Below are positions 23,032-32,190 of a DNA stretch of 35,587 bases, piece after piece. Location of the stretch: assembly GCA_002492415.1 (NCBI GenBank), contig DKYK01000075.1:1-35587 (forward strand), given 5' to 3'. The notes below the pieces were generated by a model. The model saw only the letters and a program-made list of their open reading frames with translations, did not search any database and was not told the origin of the DNA. Each line of letters begins with the position of its first letter. Within the stretch, counting starts at the first letter, position 1. The stretch is from Christensenella sp. UBA7102 (GTDB lineage Bacteria > Bacillota > Clostridia > Christensenellales > UBA1750). The position numbers and the translations under genes are program-made.

Positions 23032-25446
23032 ATGAACAATAATAACGAACTCAAGCTCGTGCGGACGGGCCTGGAGCAGGATCTCAATGCGGTAGTCAAA
23101 GTTTCGGGCGTGCTCTCGGCGCCCGAGATTGCGCCGCTTGCCCGGCAGATGGCGGCCGACGGCCTTGTGCTGCTCAAGAACGAGAGGAAACTGCTGCCCC
23201 TGCGTGCGCAGGATACCGTGGCGGTGTTCGGTCGATGTGCAGTGAACTATTTCGTGGTGGGCTATGGCAGCGGCGGCGACGTCATCCCGCCGTATCGTTC
23301 CAATCTGATGGACGGCCTGCGTCAAAACGGCGTCAGGGTGGAGGAGGAGCTGGCGCAGCGTTATGCACAGTGGTGCGCCGTGCCCGGCAACCTGCCCGAT
23401 GAAAATGCTTGGGGACAATGGCCCATGAGCTACCCCGAGATGCCGCTGACCGAGTCCATCGTGGCCGACGCGGCAAAGGCTAGCGACGTTGCGCTGGTGG
23501 TGATCGGCCGCGCGGCGGGCGAGGACCGCGAAAATCTGCTCGAGCCGGGCAGCTACTACCTGACGAACGAAGAAAAGCGGATGCTGGATCTTGTGACGGC
23601 GCGCTTTGATAAGGTATGCGTCATCATGGACTGCGGCAACGTGATCGACATGGGTTGGGTGGAGGATTATGGCGATAAGCTGGGTGCCATTGTGTACGCC
23701 TGGCAGGGCGGCATGGAGGGCGGCTATGCGGTGGCGGATGTGCTCACCGGCAAGGTCAATCCAAGCGGCAGACTGACGGACACCATCGCGCGGCGCTATG
23801 CGGATTATCCCAGCAGCGCGTATTTCGGCGGCAAGGCCTCCAATGCCTATGTAGAGGACATTTACGTGGGCTACCGCTACTTTGAGACCTTTGCACAGGA
23901 TAAGGTGCTTTATCCGTTCGGCTATGGTCTGAGCTATACGCAGTTTGAGCTGCAGGCGAAAGCGGAGCGCGAGGGCGATGAGATCAGGGTGTCGGTGGAA
24001 GTGAAGAACGTGGGCGATGTGGCGGGCCGGCAGGTGGCGCAGTGCTATCTGACGCTGCCGTGCGGCGCGCTGGGCAATCCGTCAAAGGTGTTGGCGGCCT
24101 TTGGCAAGACTGCGCTGCTGGCGCCCGGCCAGAGCGAGACAATGCAGCTGGATATCAACCTTGCGGACTTTGCATCCTACGATGATGCGGGGTCTGCGGG
24201 CCATGAGAGCTGTTTTGTGCTGCAGGCGGGCGTCTACGGCGTCGAGGTAGGCCAAAACGTGCGCGACACGGCGCGCGTGCTGGAGTTTAAGCTGGACGCG
24301 GACCAGGTGGTTCAGCAGCTGCACGAGAACATGGCGGTCAAGCCCGAGTCGGCCTTCCAGCGCTTCGTCAACCGGGATGGGAAGATTGCGCTGGAGGATG
24401 TGCCGGTGCAGCGCAAGGACATCAAGGCGGAGATCCTGGCGCAGATTCCGACCGAGCTGCGCGCCGCCCGGACGGACATCCCCTTTGCCGACGTGCTCAG
24501 CGGCAAGTGCAGCGCGGAGGAATTTGTGGCGCAGCTGACCGACGAAGAGCTGGACGACATCACCCATGGACAGGGCCTGATGAACTCCTGTTATGGCCCG
24601 GACGGAAACGCGGGCGCGTTTGGCGGTGTGACGGACAGGCTGCGCGCACGCGGTCTGCCGGCGATGATCACCACCGACGGCCCCTCGGGCATCCGTATCC
24701 GCGAGACAGTGGCGCTGCTGCCCTGCGGCACGGCGCTGGCCAGCACGTTTGACCCAAAGGGCGTGGAGGCGCTCTACGCGATGGTGGCGCGGGAGATGGC
24801 GCACTTTGACACGCACATGCTGCTGGGGCCGGGCATGAACATCCACCGCAACCCGCTGTGCGGCCGCAACTTTGAGTATTTCTCTGAGGATCCGATTCTG
24901 ACGGGCAAGATCGCTGCGGCGGCGGTGCGCGGTACGCAGTCCAACGGGCGCTCGGCCTGCATTAAGCACTTTGCGTGCAACAATCAGGAGCGCTTCCGCA
25001 ACCGCAACGACTCGCAGGTCAGCGAACGTGCGCTGCGCGAGATCTATCTGAGGGGCTTTGAGATTGCCGTCAAGGAGGCGCATCCCCTGGCCATCATGAC
25101 CAGCTACAACAAGATCAACGGCGTTTGGAGCCACTATCATTACGAACTGGCCACCGAGATCCTGCGCAAGGAGTGGGGGTACGACGGCCTGGTCATCACC
25201 GATTGGTGGATGCAGGAGGGAGAATCTCGCGAGTTCCCCAACCTGCGCAACGATGCGGTGCGCGTCCGCGCGCAGGTGGACGTGCTGATGCCCGGCGTCA
25301 TCGGTGAGGAGGGCGACGATTCCGCCCGCACGCTGGTGCCCTCTCTGCACAGCCCCGATGGCGTGACCCGTGGCGAGGCGCAGCGCTGCGCGCTCAACGT
25401 CATTCACTTCATCGAGCGCGTGATGCACGCAACCGGCAAGGCATAA
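23032..25446 (+). CDS. circularly permuted GH3 beta-glucosidase
   Basis: This 804-residue protein hydrolyses beta-linked glycosides from the non-reducing end, if typical of glycoside hydrolase family 3. Its domains are in reversed order: the alpha/beta sandwich domain first (to ~residue 310, ending YPFGYGLSYTQFEL), a fibronectin-III-like domain next (~320-420), then the TIM barrel (~460-800). The barrel has ITTDGPSGIRI, the KHFACNNQE segment and the nucleophile Asp in VITDWW (Asp724). This order is known from Ruminococcus and Butyrivibrio enzymes. There is no signal peptide, so it is cytoplasmic and acts on imported oligosaccharides. It is followed by a strong terminator. Confidence 0.92.
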   Translation: MNNNNELKLVRTGLEQDLNAVVKVSGVLSAPEIAPLARQMAADGLVLLKNERKLLPLRAQDTVAVFGRCAVNYFVVGYGSGGDVIPPYRSNLMDGLRQNGVRVEEELAQRYAQWCAVPGNLPDENAWGQWPMSYPEMPLTESIVADAAKASDVALVVIGRAAGEDRENLLEPGSYYLTNEEKRMLDLVTARFDKVCVIMDCGNVIDMGWVEDYGDKLGAIVYAWQGGMEGGYAVADVLTGKVNPSGRLTDTIARRYADYPSSAYFGGKASNAYVEDIYVGYRYFETFAQDKVLYPFGYGLSYTQFELQAKAEREGDEIRVSVEVKNVGDVAGRQVAQCYLTLPCGALGNPSKVLAAFGKTALLAPGQSETMQLDINLADFASYDDAGSAGHESCFVLQAGVYGVEVGQNVRDTARVLEFKLDADQVVQQLHENMAVKPESAFQRFVNRDGKIALEDVPVQRKDIKAEILAQIPTELRAARTDIPFADVLSGKCSAEEFVAQLTDEELDDITHGQGLMNSCYGPDGNAGAFGGVTDRLRARGLPAMITTDGPSGIRIRETVALLPCGTALASTFDPKGVEALYAMVAREMAHFDTHMLLGPGMNIHRNPLCGRNFEYFSEDPILTGKIAAAAVRGTQSNGRSACIKHFACNNQERFRNRNDSQVSERALREIYLRGFEIAVKEAHPLAIMTSYNKINGVWSHYHYELATEILRKEWGYDGLVITDWWMQEGESREFPNLRNDAVRVRAQVDVLMPGVIGEEGDDSARTLVPSLHSPDGVTRGEAQRCALNVIHFIERVMHATGKA

Positions 25447-25461
25447 CATCTGAATCGAGCA

Positions 25462-25507
25462 AAATTCCCGCTGCGGTGAAGAGACGCTGCAGCGGGAATT
25501 TCTTTTG
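25462..25507 (+). terminator. bidirectional terminator after the GH3 gene
   Basis: A perfect 13-bp stem (AAATTCCCGCTGC at 25462-25474, complement at 25489-25501) with a 14-nt loop is followed by CTTTT. It lies between two convergent genes, and the AAAATTTT edges suit both strands. Confidence 0.85.
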
Positions 25508-25513
25508 TGGAAA

Positions 25514-26509
25514 TCAGTCAAAATTCATGTTGGCGTAGATACGTTTCATGCGCTCATCAGGGAAGCGGTCGTCGATGAAGGCTTCAAAGGCACTGGAGGC
25601 GGGTACGCCATCGAGGCGCTGCGACCAGCGCATCACCGCGATGCTTGAGACGATGCCGTCGAAGATCAGGAAGACAGCCAACGCCCAGGTGAGCAGAATG
25701 CCGGCGTGGTTGGGAATTCTGAGAATCCATTTGGACATGCGGGGATAGATGTCCTTGATCCACAGCACGCCCAGCAGGCCCCAGAAGATGGAGTACAGCA
25801 GACAGATGCGACCGTTGAGGTTGAAGGGCAGGTGACTGTAATCCCACGAGGTGGAGCCGAACACCACCTCCTGCAGCCAGGAGCAGCCGTATTCCACCGC
25901 GCTGCCCACCACAAAGCCGCCCAGGAAGGAAAGCCAGCGCCCACGGTTGCGGAAACGATAGAGCGCGGCGGAGAGCACTGCCGCGCCTACGCCATAGAGC
26001 AGGTTGAAGGGACCGTAGACCAACCCTGCGCGGCTCTCAAAGTAGCCATTGGTGACAAAGCACCAGAGAAGCTCCACCACAACGCCGGCAAAGCTACCCA
26101 GGATCAGCACCAGCATCATTTTATAGAGATTGAGTCCGCGGGCAAAGTGACCCCGTTCCTGTTCGGCAAGGTCGATGGAGGCGTTGGTGGGCGGGCGGAA
26201 GCGGGAAAACTTGCGGGCGGTGCTCTTTTCGGTATCGGTAAGGCGTGCGGACAGCTCATCGCGCAGTTCGGCGGTGCGGGTTTGCGCGTGACGGAACTGT
26301 GCTTCGGCACGGCCCAGCGAGGCCAACTCTCCTACGACGCGGCGACGCAGCGCTTCCGGCGGTGGATCCTGGAGCGTACACCGCGCAAGCTCAGTATAGA
26401 TGGACTGAACGCTGTCGGCGTAGGTCGTTACGGCATCGCATGCCCTGTGTCCGGCGCGTTCCGGATCCGTCATCACTTCAGGTACGGAATGAGAAGCTTT
26501 GCTGTTCAT
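25514..26509 (-). CDS. putative ABC-transporter type IV (CmpB) membrane protein
   Basis: This 331-residue protein has an N-terminal soluble region (~1-125, helical, rich in Arg/Glu) and then a membrane domain matching the CmpB family. Hallmarks are SFAGVVVELLWC, SRAGLVYGPFNLLYGVG, GSAVEYGCSWLQEVVFGSTS and WDYSHLPFNLNGRICLLYSI. About six transmembrane segments follow each other from ~residue 130 to ~305. Family function is unknown despite the ABC name; no ATPase lies next to it. AAGGAGG lies 6 nt before the ATG. The long soluble N-terminal part is larger than in most members. Confidence 0.82.
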   Translation of the reverse strand: MNSKASHSVPEVMTDPERAGHRACDAVTTYADSVQSIYTELARCTLQDPPPEALRRRVVGELASLGRAEAQFRHAQTRTAELRDELSARLTDTEKSTARKFSRFRPPTNASIDLAEQERGHFARGLNLYKMMLVLILGSFAGVVVELLWCFVTNGYFESRAGLVYGPFNLLYGVGAAVLSAALYRFRNRGRWLSFLGGFVVGSAVEYGCSWLQEVVFGSTSWDYSHLPFNLNGRICLLYSIFWGLLGVLWIKDIYPRMSKWILRIPNHAGILLTWALAVFLIFDGIVSSIAVMRWSQRLDGVPASSAFEAFIDDRFPDERMKRIYANMNFD

Positions 26510-26617
26510 GTCGGTCCTCCTTTTCTATTATTATTGTACATCAGCGCACGCTCCAGCGGCAAGAGCTGTGCGCATTTTAACCCATTGGTTCTTTTTTTGT
26601 AAATCCGAAAAAAATGC

Positions 26618-26646
26618 TTGCAATCCGCCATCTGTTGTGCTATCAT
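26618..26646 (+). promoter_or_regulatory. promoter of tRNA-Ala
   Basis: TTGCAA (26618-26623) and TATCAT (26641-26646) are separated by 17 bp. They lie 39 nt before the mature tRNA. Confidence 0.6.
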
Positions 26647-26684
26647 ATATTGCGTCAGCCGATGGGGTTGGCAAAAGGTAATAC

Positions 26685-26760
26685 GGGGCATTAGCACAGT
26701 TGGTAGCGCGCAACGTTCGCAATGTTGAGGTCAGGGGTTCGAATCCCCTATGCTCCACCA
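26685..26760 (+). tRNA. tRNA-Ala (anticodon CGC)
   Basis: The 76-nt sequence folds as a cloverleaf. The acceptor arm is GGGGCAT with ATGCTCC (one G-U pair). The anticodon stem CAACG/TGTTG closes the 7-nt loop TTCGCAA with CGC at 26718-26720. The T arm is AGGGG, TTCGAAT, CCCCT, and the CCA end is encoded. The D stem GCAC/GCGC has one A-C mismatch. The anticodon reads GCG (Ala). A terminator lies 2 nt downstream. Base composition changes immediately after it, so it may have been an integration site. Confidence 0.92.
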
Positions 26761-26761
26761 C

Positions 26762-26805
26762 TTCATCACCTAGTTTTTGATACAAACTGGGTGATGAATT
26801 TTTTT
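26762..26805 (+). terminator. terminator downstream of tRNA-Ala
   Basis: A 15-bp stem with one G-U pair (26762-26776 with 26784-26798) and a 7-nt loop is followed by seven T residues. Confidence 0.92.
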
Positions 26806-27092
26806 ATACTTCAAAGGCTCAGAAACCTTGTAATCACAGGGCTTTTGAGCCTTTTGCTATTTCAGGGGTGGGGTAATTTTCTCCCCTGGCAATGAGATTT
26901 TCTGCTCTTTTTCCGATCAGAATCTCAAATCTGCTGTTTTCGTTTTACCCCATGACAGATACAGTCACACACAAGAACACATAATCGCACACTTGCCCAC
27001 ACAGGAAAACAAAAGCACTGATACTCCTTGTTTCTGTTTATATCCGCTCTTATGCCCTATGATATACCCATGATATATACTGGAGGTACTCT
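26806..27092 (+). other. AT-richer intergenic region at the element boundary, with a hairpin
   Basis: No gene is evident in these 287 bases. A hairpin (26813-26821 with 26846-26854, AAAGGCTCA/TGAGCCTTT, with an inner ACAGGG-type stem) ends in TTT and could be a second terminator. Downstream are an imperfect GAGATTTTCTG/CAGAATCTC inverted repeat (26896-26933) and repeated CACA motifs. TATGAT at 27058-27063 may be the -10 box of the metallophosphoesterase gene. No duplicated tRNA 3' end was found here. Confidence 0.45.
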
Positions 27093-27782
27093 ATGATTTA
27101 TTTGACTGGCGATACTCACGGCGACTTTCAGCGTATTGCTCATTTCTGTGCTCGCATGCACACCAAGCCCTCTGACATCATGATTATTCTCGGTGACGCT
27201 GGGATCAACTTCTATGGCGGCTGGCGCGATCTGCACAAGAAAGAGTTTATCAGTGCATTGCCAATCACGCTCTTCTGCATCCATGGCAACCATGAGAAGC
27301 GCCCGGCCACGATTCCCTCCTACGCCGAGCAGGAATGGCACGGAGGGATTGTTTACGTTGAGGAGCAATTCCCCAGCATACTGTTCGCGAAAGATGGCGA
27401 GGTCTATGACCTGAATGGTATGCGGGCTATTGCCATTGGCGGTGCTTATAGCATCGACTGGATGCTGCGGATTCCAGGCCGGAGCTGGTGGCCAGATGAG
27501 CAGCCCTCTACAGATACCAAGGCTTGTGTGGAAAGCAAGCTCGATCAACTTGGATGGAAGGTTGATGTGGTATTGTCTCATACCGTTCCCTTAAAATATG
27601 AACCTGTAGAAGTGTTTCTTCCTGGGATCGACCAAAGAAAAGTCGACAAGTCCACTGAGCAGTGGCTTGATTGCATCGAAGATCGATTGCGGTATGGCAA
27701 GTGGTACGCAGGGCATTATCATGTAGCAAAATCTGTCGACCAACTGCAGCTTATGTTCGAGGACTATGATACGCTATGTTAA
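27093..27782 (+). CDS. calcineurin-like metallophosphoesterase
   Basis: This 229-residue protein shows the full metal-site series of calcineurin-type phosphoesterases: TGDTHGDF (residues 5-12), ILGDAGINF, CIHGNHEKRP, LSHTVPLKYEP and AGHYHVAKS. The fold is used by protein, nucleotide and phosphodiester phosphatases. The short single-domain form is frequent in mobile elements and prophages. GGAGG lies 6 nt before the ATG. It is the first gene after the tRNA boundary and is visibly less GC-rich than the genes to its left. Substrate unknown. Confidence 0.88.
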   Translation: MIYLTGDTHGDFQRIAHFCARMHTKPSDIMIILGDAGINFYGGWRDLHKKEFISALPITLFCIHGNHEKRPATIPSYAEQEWHGGIVYVEEQFPSILFAKDGEVYDLNGMRAIAIGGAYSIDWMLRIPGRSWWPDEQPSTDTKACVESKLDQLGWKVDVVLSHTVPLKYEPVEVFLPGIDQRKVDKSTEQWLDCIEDRLRYGKWYAGHYHVAKSVDQLQLMFEDYDTLC

Positions 27783-27860
27783 TTATGGGTATCACTAGTT
27801 TAGAAACGCGACAAAATTCGTGCGAATATGAATTGGTTCGTGAGAAAATGAATCAAACTA

Positions 27861-27889
27861 TTGCATTGTCGTAGAACTGGTGCTATAAT
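27861..27889 (+). promoter_or_regulatory. promoter of the truncated XRE gene
   Basis: TTGCAT (27861-27866) and a perfect TATAAT (27884-27889) are separated by 17 bp. They lie 38 nt upstream of the ATG. Confidence 0.65.
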
Positions 27890-27927
27890 GTCAATAATAT
27901 GTATATTCACGCCTATGAGGTGGTTTT

Positions 27928-28233
27928 ATGAAAGTAAGCTACAAGAAACTATGGGTTTTATGCGCGGAACGTGAACTGAGCAAATCAGAGCTCCGTAAAC
28001 GCGCAGGCTTGTCCTCTGCAACGTTCACTAAACTTAGAAAAAATCAGGAAGTGACACTTGGTGTCATGCTAAAAATTGCTGCAGTGTTAGACTGTAATGC
28101 TGAAGCATGGATTTGTGCCAGAAGATCATTGCCGACAAGAATGATGGTCTACTCATTACCATTCATCGTATCGGATCTGGCTCAATTCGTTCCGATCAGG
28201 ATCTCATTTTGGCTGTTCAAGACAGTATTATGA
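27928..28233 (+). pseudogene. XRE-family regulator with aberrant C-terminus (truncated)
   Basis: Residues 1-~58 are a clear Cro/CI-type helix-turn-helix (SYKKLWVLCAERELSKSEL, GLSSATFTKLRKNQ, VTLGVMLKIAAVLDCNAEA). At about 28100, where the family normally continues with an IGDIM-type ending, the frame passes into the coding sequence of the following ATPase read in another frame, and it stops at 28233. The last ~43 residues are therefore not native. The promoter and start look intact, so a DNA-binding fragment could still be made. It probably once headed the same operon as the ATPase, with a deletion joining the two. Confidence 0.65.
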
Positions 28234-30635
28234 GTGCTCTTGAAAAGCATGGGATTGAAAACCGTGGTGAAGCTTCTCTTCGCGATGCCGCTCTAAAGTG
28301 GCTGGATAAGAAAGCCAATCGAGACTATTTCAATACCTTGATTTCTGAAGAACAATATGCCTGGACTTTCGGTGGCAACAATGTTGATGCTATCATAGAT
28401 CGGCTAAAGAACGGTACAGACGCGCAGATCTCCAAGACCATGCGTGATATCATTACTGTTGCAGAGGATAACGGCATAACCGCACTGAGAATGGATATCC
28501 AGGGAATGGCTGCTTGGATTAAAAATGTAATCAGCGAAAACAAAATCAAGGCCATTCTCTTTGTATGGGACGAGTTCACTGAGTTCTTTCAGAATAATCC
28601 TAACTCCCTCACCGGTTTCCAAACGCTTGCCGAAGTCAGCTTGTCTCATCCTTTCTATTTCATGATCGTATCGCATGAAAGCCGTAAGCTGTTCCTTAAT
28701 GCTGAGACGGCAAAAAAGATTCTTGACCGCTTTGTTCCTCCTGTTCGAATTGATCTTCCTGAGAACATGGCGTTCAGGCTCATGGCTCAGGCAATGAAAA
28801 CCACTCCTGATAATTTGCTTAGATCGGAGTGGGAAGAATACAAAGAAGAGCTCACTGATGACTTAGGGAGCGTCTGTACTTATATTACGGATAGCATGAA
28901 GCGTTCTTCTTCTCTGGGACAAAAAACCGTCCTTTCCGAAAAAGAGTTGAAGGCGATTGTGCCGATTCATCCCTATGCGGCGCTCTTGCTTAAACATCTT
29001 TCAGTAGTATTCAGTTCTAACCAGCGCAGCATGTTTGACTTCATTATCAGTAACGACATGACTGATGCAAAGGCATTTAAATGGTTTATTAATCAATACG
29101 GCCCGTTGGATAGGCCAAATCTGTTGACCATTGATATGCTTTGGGACTTTTTCTATGGAAAAGGTCAAAACGGTTTGAACGATGATGTTCGAGTGATTCT
29201 TGACTCCTACGGATTGCTTAGGACGGACAAGATGCTGCCAGAAGAACAGCAGGTGCTTAAAACGATTCTGCTGTTACAAGCAATTTCTCTTCGAATGAAC
29301 GACGTTGAGCTTCTCAAGCCCAACGAACAGAATGTTGACCTTGCATTTTCTGGCACAGGCTGGCAAAAAGGCAAGGCTCGTTCGATTGCCGAAAAGCTTG
29401 TTCGTGATGGCCTTCTCTTTAAGCGTAATGTCGGCGGTGGCAAGTATGAATATACTATTGCAAATAGCACCGGTGATGCGGCCACTATCAAAAAGCACCA
29501 AGAGAACGTTATGCGGGAAACGAGGACGCAAGATCTGGTTGCTTCAGCCAATCTTATGACAGCCATCAACCTGCCCGCTCCCATCACAGGAAGATTCATT
29601 CTTAATGGATCCGCTAATGCAAACTTCCTTCAGTCGGTCGCGAAGCTATCAGCATCCAATGCAGCAGAACGTTTTTCTGTGCTGGTTACATTTGCAATGA
29701 ATGACGAGGAAGCAGCACTCGTCAAGAACCAGATCATCCAAGCTGTTCGTGCCAATAAATATCCGGGCATGATGTTTGTTGATACTAGCCTTTCACCTAT
29801 GGGTAAAGACTTGTATGATCAATATATCGAAAGCATGGCCTATAGTCGTTACTATGCTCAGAATGACAAGCATCGTGCTGGCGAATATCAGCGGCAAGCT
29901 GAGAGGTGTCTTGGAGAATGGAAAGATAAGATTTCCAAGGGCGCATTTATGCTGTATTCTGGGGATTATCCAAGCGGTAAACGCCTTGCTAATCTCGAAG
30001 CCCTGCACGAAGAATTCTCCAGCATCAATCATCAGAAATACTACAATGGCCTCGAGCGTTTTGATGTAAAGAAGGACTTGTTTGCAGGTACTGCACTTGC
30101 GCAAGGTGTGGAATGTGGCTTGACCCAAACGTTGAAGCAGACTTTCAAAGAGCCGAAGCTTGAAAAGGCTCTTGCTGGCGCTTGGGGAATCGAAGAGTAT
30201 TGGCTCGATCCGACAAAGCGTAGCTTGCCAATCGTGCAAATGAAGCTCAAAGTTGAGGAAATCGTTCAGCGTGGTTTTACTTCTCCTGCGGGCCGCATCA
30301 GCATCGGTGAAATCTATGACGAGCTTCAGTCTGCACCTTTTGGCTTCCGCGTGACAAACCTTGCAGCCTTCGTTATGGGCTTCTTGCTCAAAGAATATGC
30401 AACGGCTGACTATTTCTGGAGTAACGGATCCGTTAGCGACAACATGACGACTGATAAGATGAAAATGGCAGTCGCTAATGCTATGCGCAACACCATTACA
30501 CCAGATAAAAAATACACTGGCGAATACATCGTTGCTATGAGTGCTGAGCAACGGGCATGCTTGAGGATTGCCGTGCGGGCAAGATCGATAGAATCATCAC
30601 CAAATCAATCAGCCGATTTGCCCGTAATACCCTGA
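28107..30635 (+). pseudogene. central fragment of a very large ATPase, both ends lost
   Basis: The first ~815 residues read as one continuous conserved protein. Recognisable stretches are LLITIHRIGSGSIRSDQD, GEASLRDAALKWLDKKANRD, a Walker B-like AILFVWDEFTEFF, PFYFMIVSHESRKLF, RFVPPVRIDLPENMAF, VPIHPYAALLLKHLS, SNQRSMFDFIISNDMTDAKA and LTIDMLWDFFYGKGQNG. I recognise it as a large (>1100-residue) ATP-binding protein found in defence-type gene neighbourhoods, but I cannot name it. The N-terminal third, which should hold Walker A, is missing: a TGA lies just upstream at 28101. At about 30556 the sequence switches to a serine-recombinase gene, and the last ~25 residues are out-of-frame recombinase. 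It has no ribosome binding site of its own. It is unlikely to be functional. Confidence 0.6.
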
Positions 30636-30700
30636 CTCTCTTGAATACTGTGCGAGAGTTGAAAGAGCTGGGCGTGGATGTCTACTTCGAAGAACAAAAC
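30557..30700 (+). pseudogene. fragment of a large serine recombinase
   Basis: Forty-eight codons match the resolvase domain of large serine recombinases: LEDCRAGKIDRIITKSISRF, ARNT, then LLNTVRELKELGVDVYFEEQN. This is the segment between the middle and the end of the catalytic domain. The catalytic-serine region, the rest of the domain and the C-terminal DNA-binding part are all absent. Both edges are abrupt: the giant ATPase on the left and a beta-propeller fragment on the right. Confidence 0.75.
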
Positions 30701-30718
30701 AGCCATCCCAGTATCGAA

Positions 30719-31107
30719 AAGGGTGGGTTATTTAGCTATGATTTTGAAAAAGGGGAATGTATCAAGCACTATAGCGGTGACTATAGGGGTATGAAGCGGT
30801 ATGGAAATGGCTTTATTGCCTTAAGAGAAAATGTAGGGATAATTGTCTACGATCAGAATTTAAATGAAGAAAAATGTATCCCTACAAAAAATATGGAAAT
30901 GCATGGGCTGGGGTTTTTCTCGGATGAACCCAATATAGTTTATGTTGTCGAAACTGCTAAAGATCAAATAGGTGTTTATGATATTAAAAATGGTATTAAA
31001 GTACAAGAAATAAAGTTTTCAAGTCAGCGTTATGATAATCGGCACATAAATGATATTTTGGTTGATGAGCAATATATCTATCTGTCGATATTTTCTTTGA
31101 GCAGTGC
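30719..31107 (+). pseudogene. beta-propeller-like protein fragment
   Basis: About 130 codons in the same frame as the recombinase fragment have a repeating beta-strand pattern: GLFSYDFEKGECIKHY, GNGFIALRENVGIIVYDQNL, FFSDEPNIVYVVETAKDQIG, YDIKNGIKVQEIKF and NDILVDEQYIYLSIFS. This resembles blades of a YVTN/DUF4915-type propeller. It has no start signal, and it ends abruptly near 31107 in unrelated sequence that closes at 31234. It is AT-rich compared with the host part. The family assignment is tentative. Confidence 0.4.
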
Positions 31108-31428
31108 ATCTGGTTCGTTGCGAACCATCATTTCCAGTTTTATGACATTCACTTTGGTTTCTCTCTTGGATTTGGGAGAGAATTTCACACTCCAAATCGA
31201 GGAAACATCGCCAATATCCTCCTCAATCACATAAGCAATTACTACACCATGGCGTTTAACCTAAGCAACACTTAAAAAGTTCTGACATTGTAACTCTCAG
31301 TTTTCTCTGGCCTACACCAGCTGACGTAAGATTAACCTTGTTCGTTTTAAACGATATATCTACTTTTCAAGGAGAATTTCTTATTCAACATCTAAATTGA
31401 ACTCCGTTATTATATCTTTGCAAAATAT
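31108..31428 (-). other. non-coding or fragmentary DNA
   Basis: No intact gene is visible. On the minus strand 31110-31245 reads as an uninterrupted stretch of reasonable coding character (VVIAYVIEEDIGDVSSIW, then KVNVIKLEMMVRNEP) without a start, possibly another gene fragment. The remainder (31246-31428) is AT-rich with no recognisable signal. Confidence 0.35.
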
Positions 31429-32025
31429 TCATTCTATATCTAAACCTAGCAATTTCGCCCATCGAACAATAAGACAGCGGATATTTTTTGCATATTCCCT
31501 AATACTTGATGCCAATTCGTATAGTTCAGCCTTTTTCAGCGCCTGAGGATATTCTTTAATTGTAATATCAAGTTTCAATGCTTTTGCCCTAATTTTAGAT
31601 AGCATAATGACTTGGTTATTAAAAGCATTAATATACAATTCATCAAAATCGATATACGATTTTGTATATTCAATTCGTTCTTTTAATAGGCTTACGTGTT
31701 CATAAAGGTGATGAACATATCTAAAAAACAAAGTGCTACCTTGTTCAACAAGATTTGCAATAAAAAGGATGTAATCATATCCTATATATAATTTCCCTTT
31801 GCTATCCAAATCAAGATAAAAACGTTGTTTAGGTGATATTGTTCCATTAACAAATGTCTTCAACCCTTCAGCAAGTTTAAGCGGATCAAAGGGGTACGTA
31901 TTATAATAATCAGGAATTGTAAGTGCGATGATGCGGTGTCCCCTTGCCCATTCAATATTCCCATACGATCAATATGAAAATCCTTTCTCCTAATTCTAAC
32001 TAACGCTCCATCTCTTGATGATACA
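31429..32025 (-). pseudogene. unknown protein gene, frameshifted near its start
   Basis: From 31429 leftward-reading codons give 144 residues from a TTG at 31863, but the same frame stays coding upstream to about 31965 (NIEWARGHRIIALTIPDYYN, then TYPFDPLKLAEGL). There the frame shifts by one base, and a second frame continues it upstream to about 32025 (SSRDGALVRIRRKDFHIDR). The two pieces join naturally as IDR/YGNIEW if one base is restored near 31966. The protein is mostly helical in its C-terminal two thirds (LLKERIEYTKSYIDFDELY, KALKLDITIKEYPQALKKA). I do not recognise the family. It is AT-rich and lies next to IS21 remains. Confidence 0.5.
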
Positions 32026-32190
32026 TTCACACTTCCAAACGATTCAAATGCCTAAAGCGCAGAGCCTGCTTCCTGATGATATGATATGCCAGGACCAGGT
32101 TCTATTTTTTATTTGTTTTCGATTTTTATGTAGGAATCGCTTCGCAAAGCGACTAGTACGGCGTATTCGTTCAATAATCCTTCGATACAG

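Noticed and set aside
24082..25521. A 479-codon minus-strand open frame
   Set aside because: It is antisense to the conserved barrel domain of the GH3 gene and runs over that gene's terminator.
26531..26785. A minus-strand open frame containing HRGFEPLTSTLR
   Set aside because: This is a well-known false protein produced by translating the antisense of a tRNA T arm; it covers tRNA-Ala.
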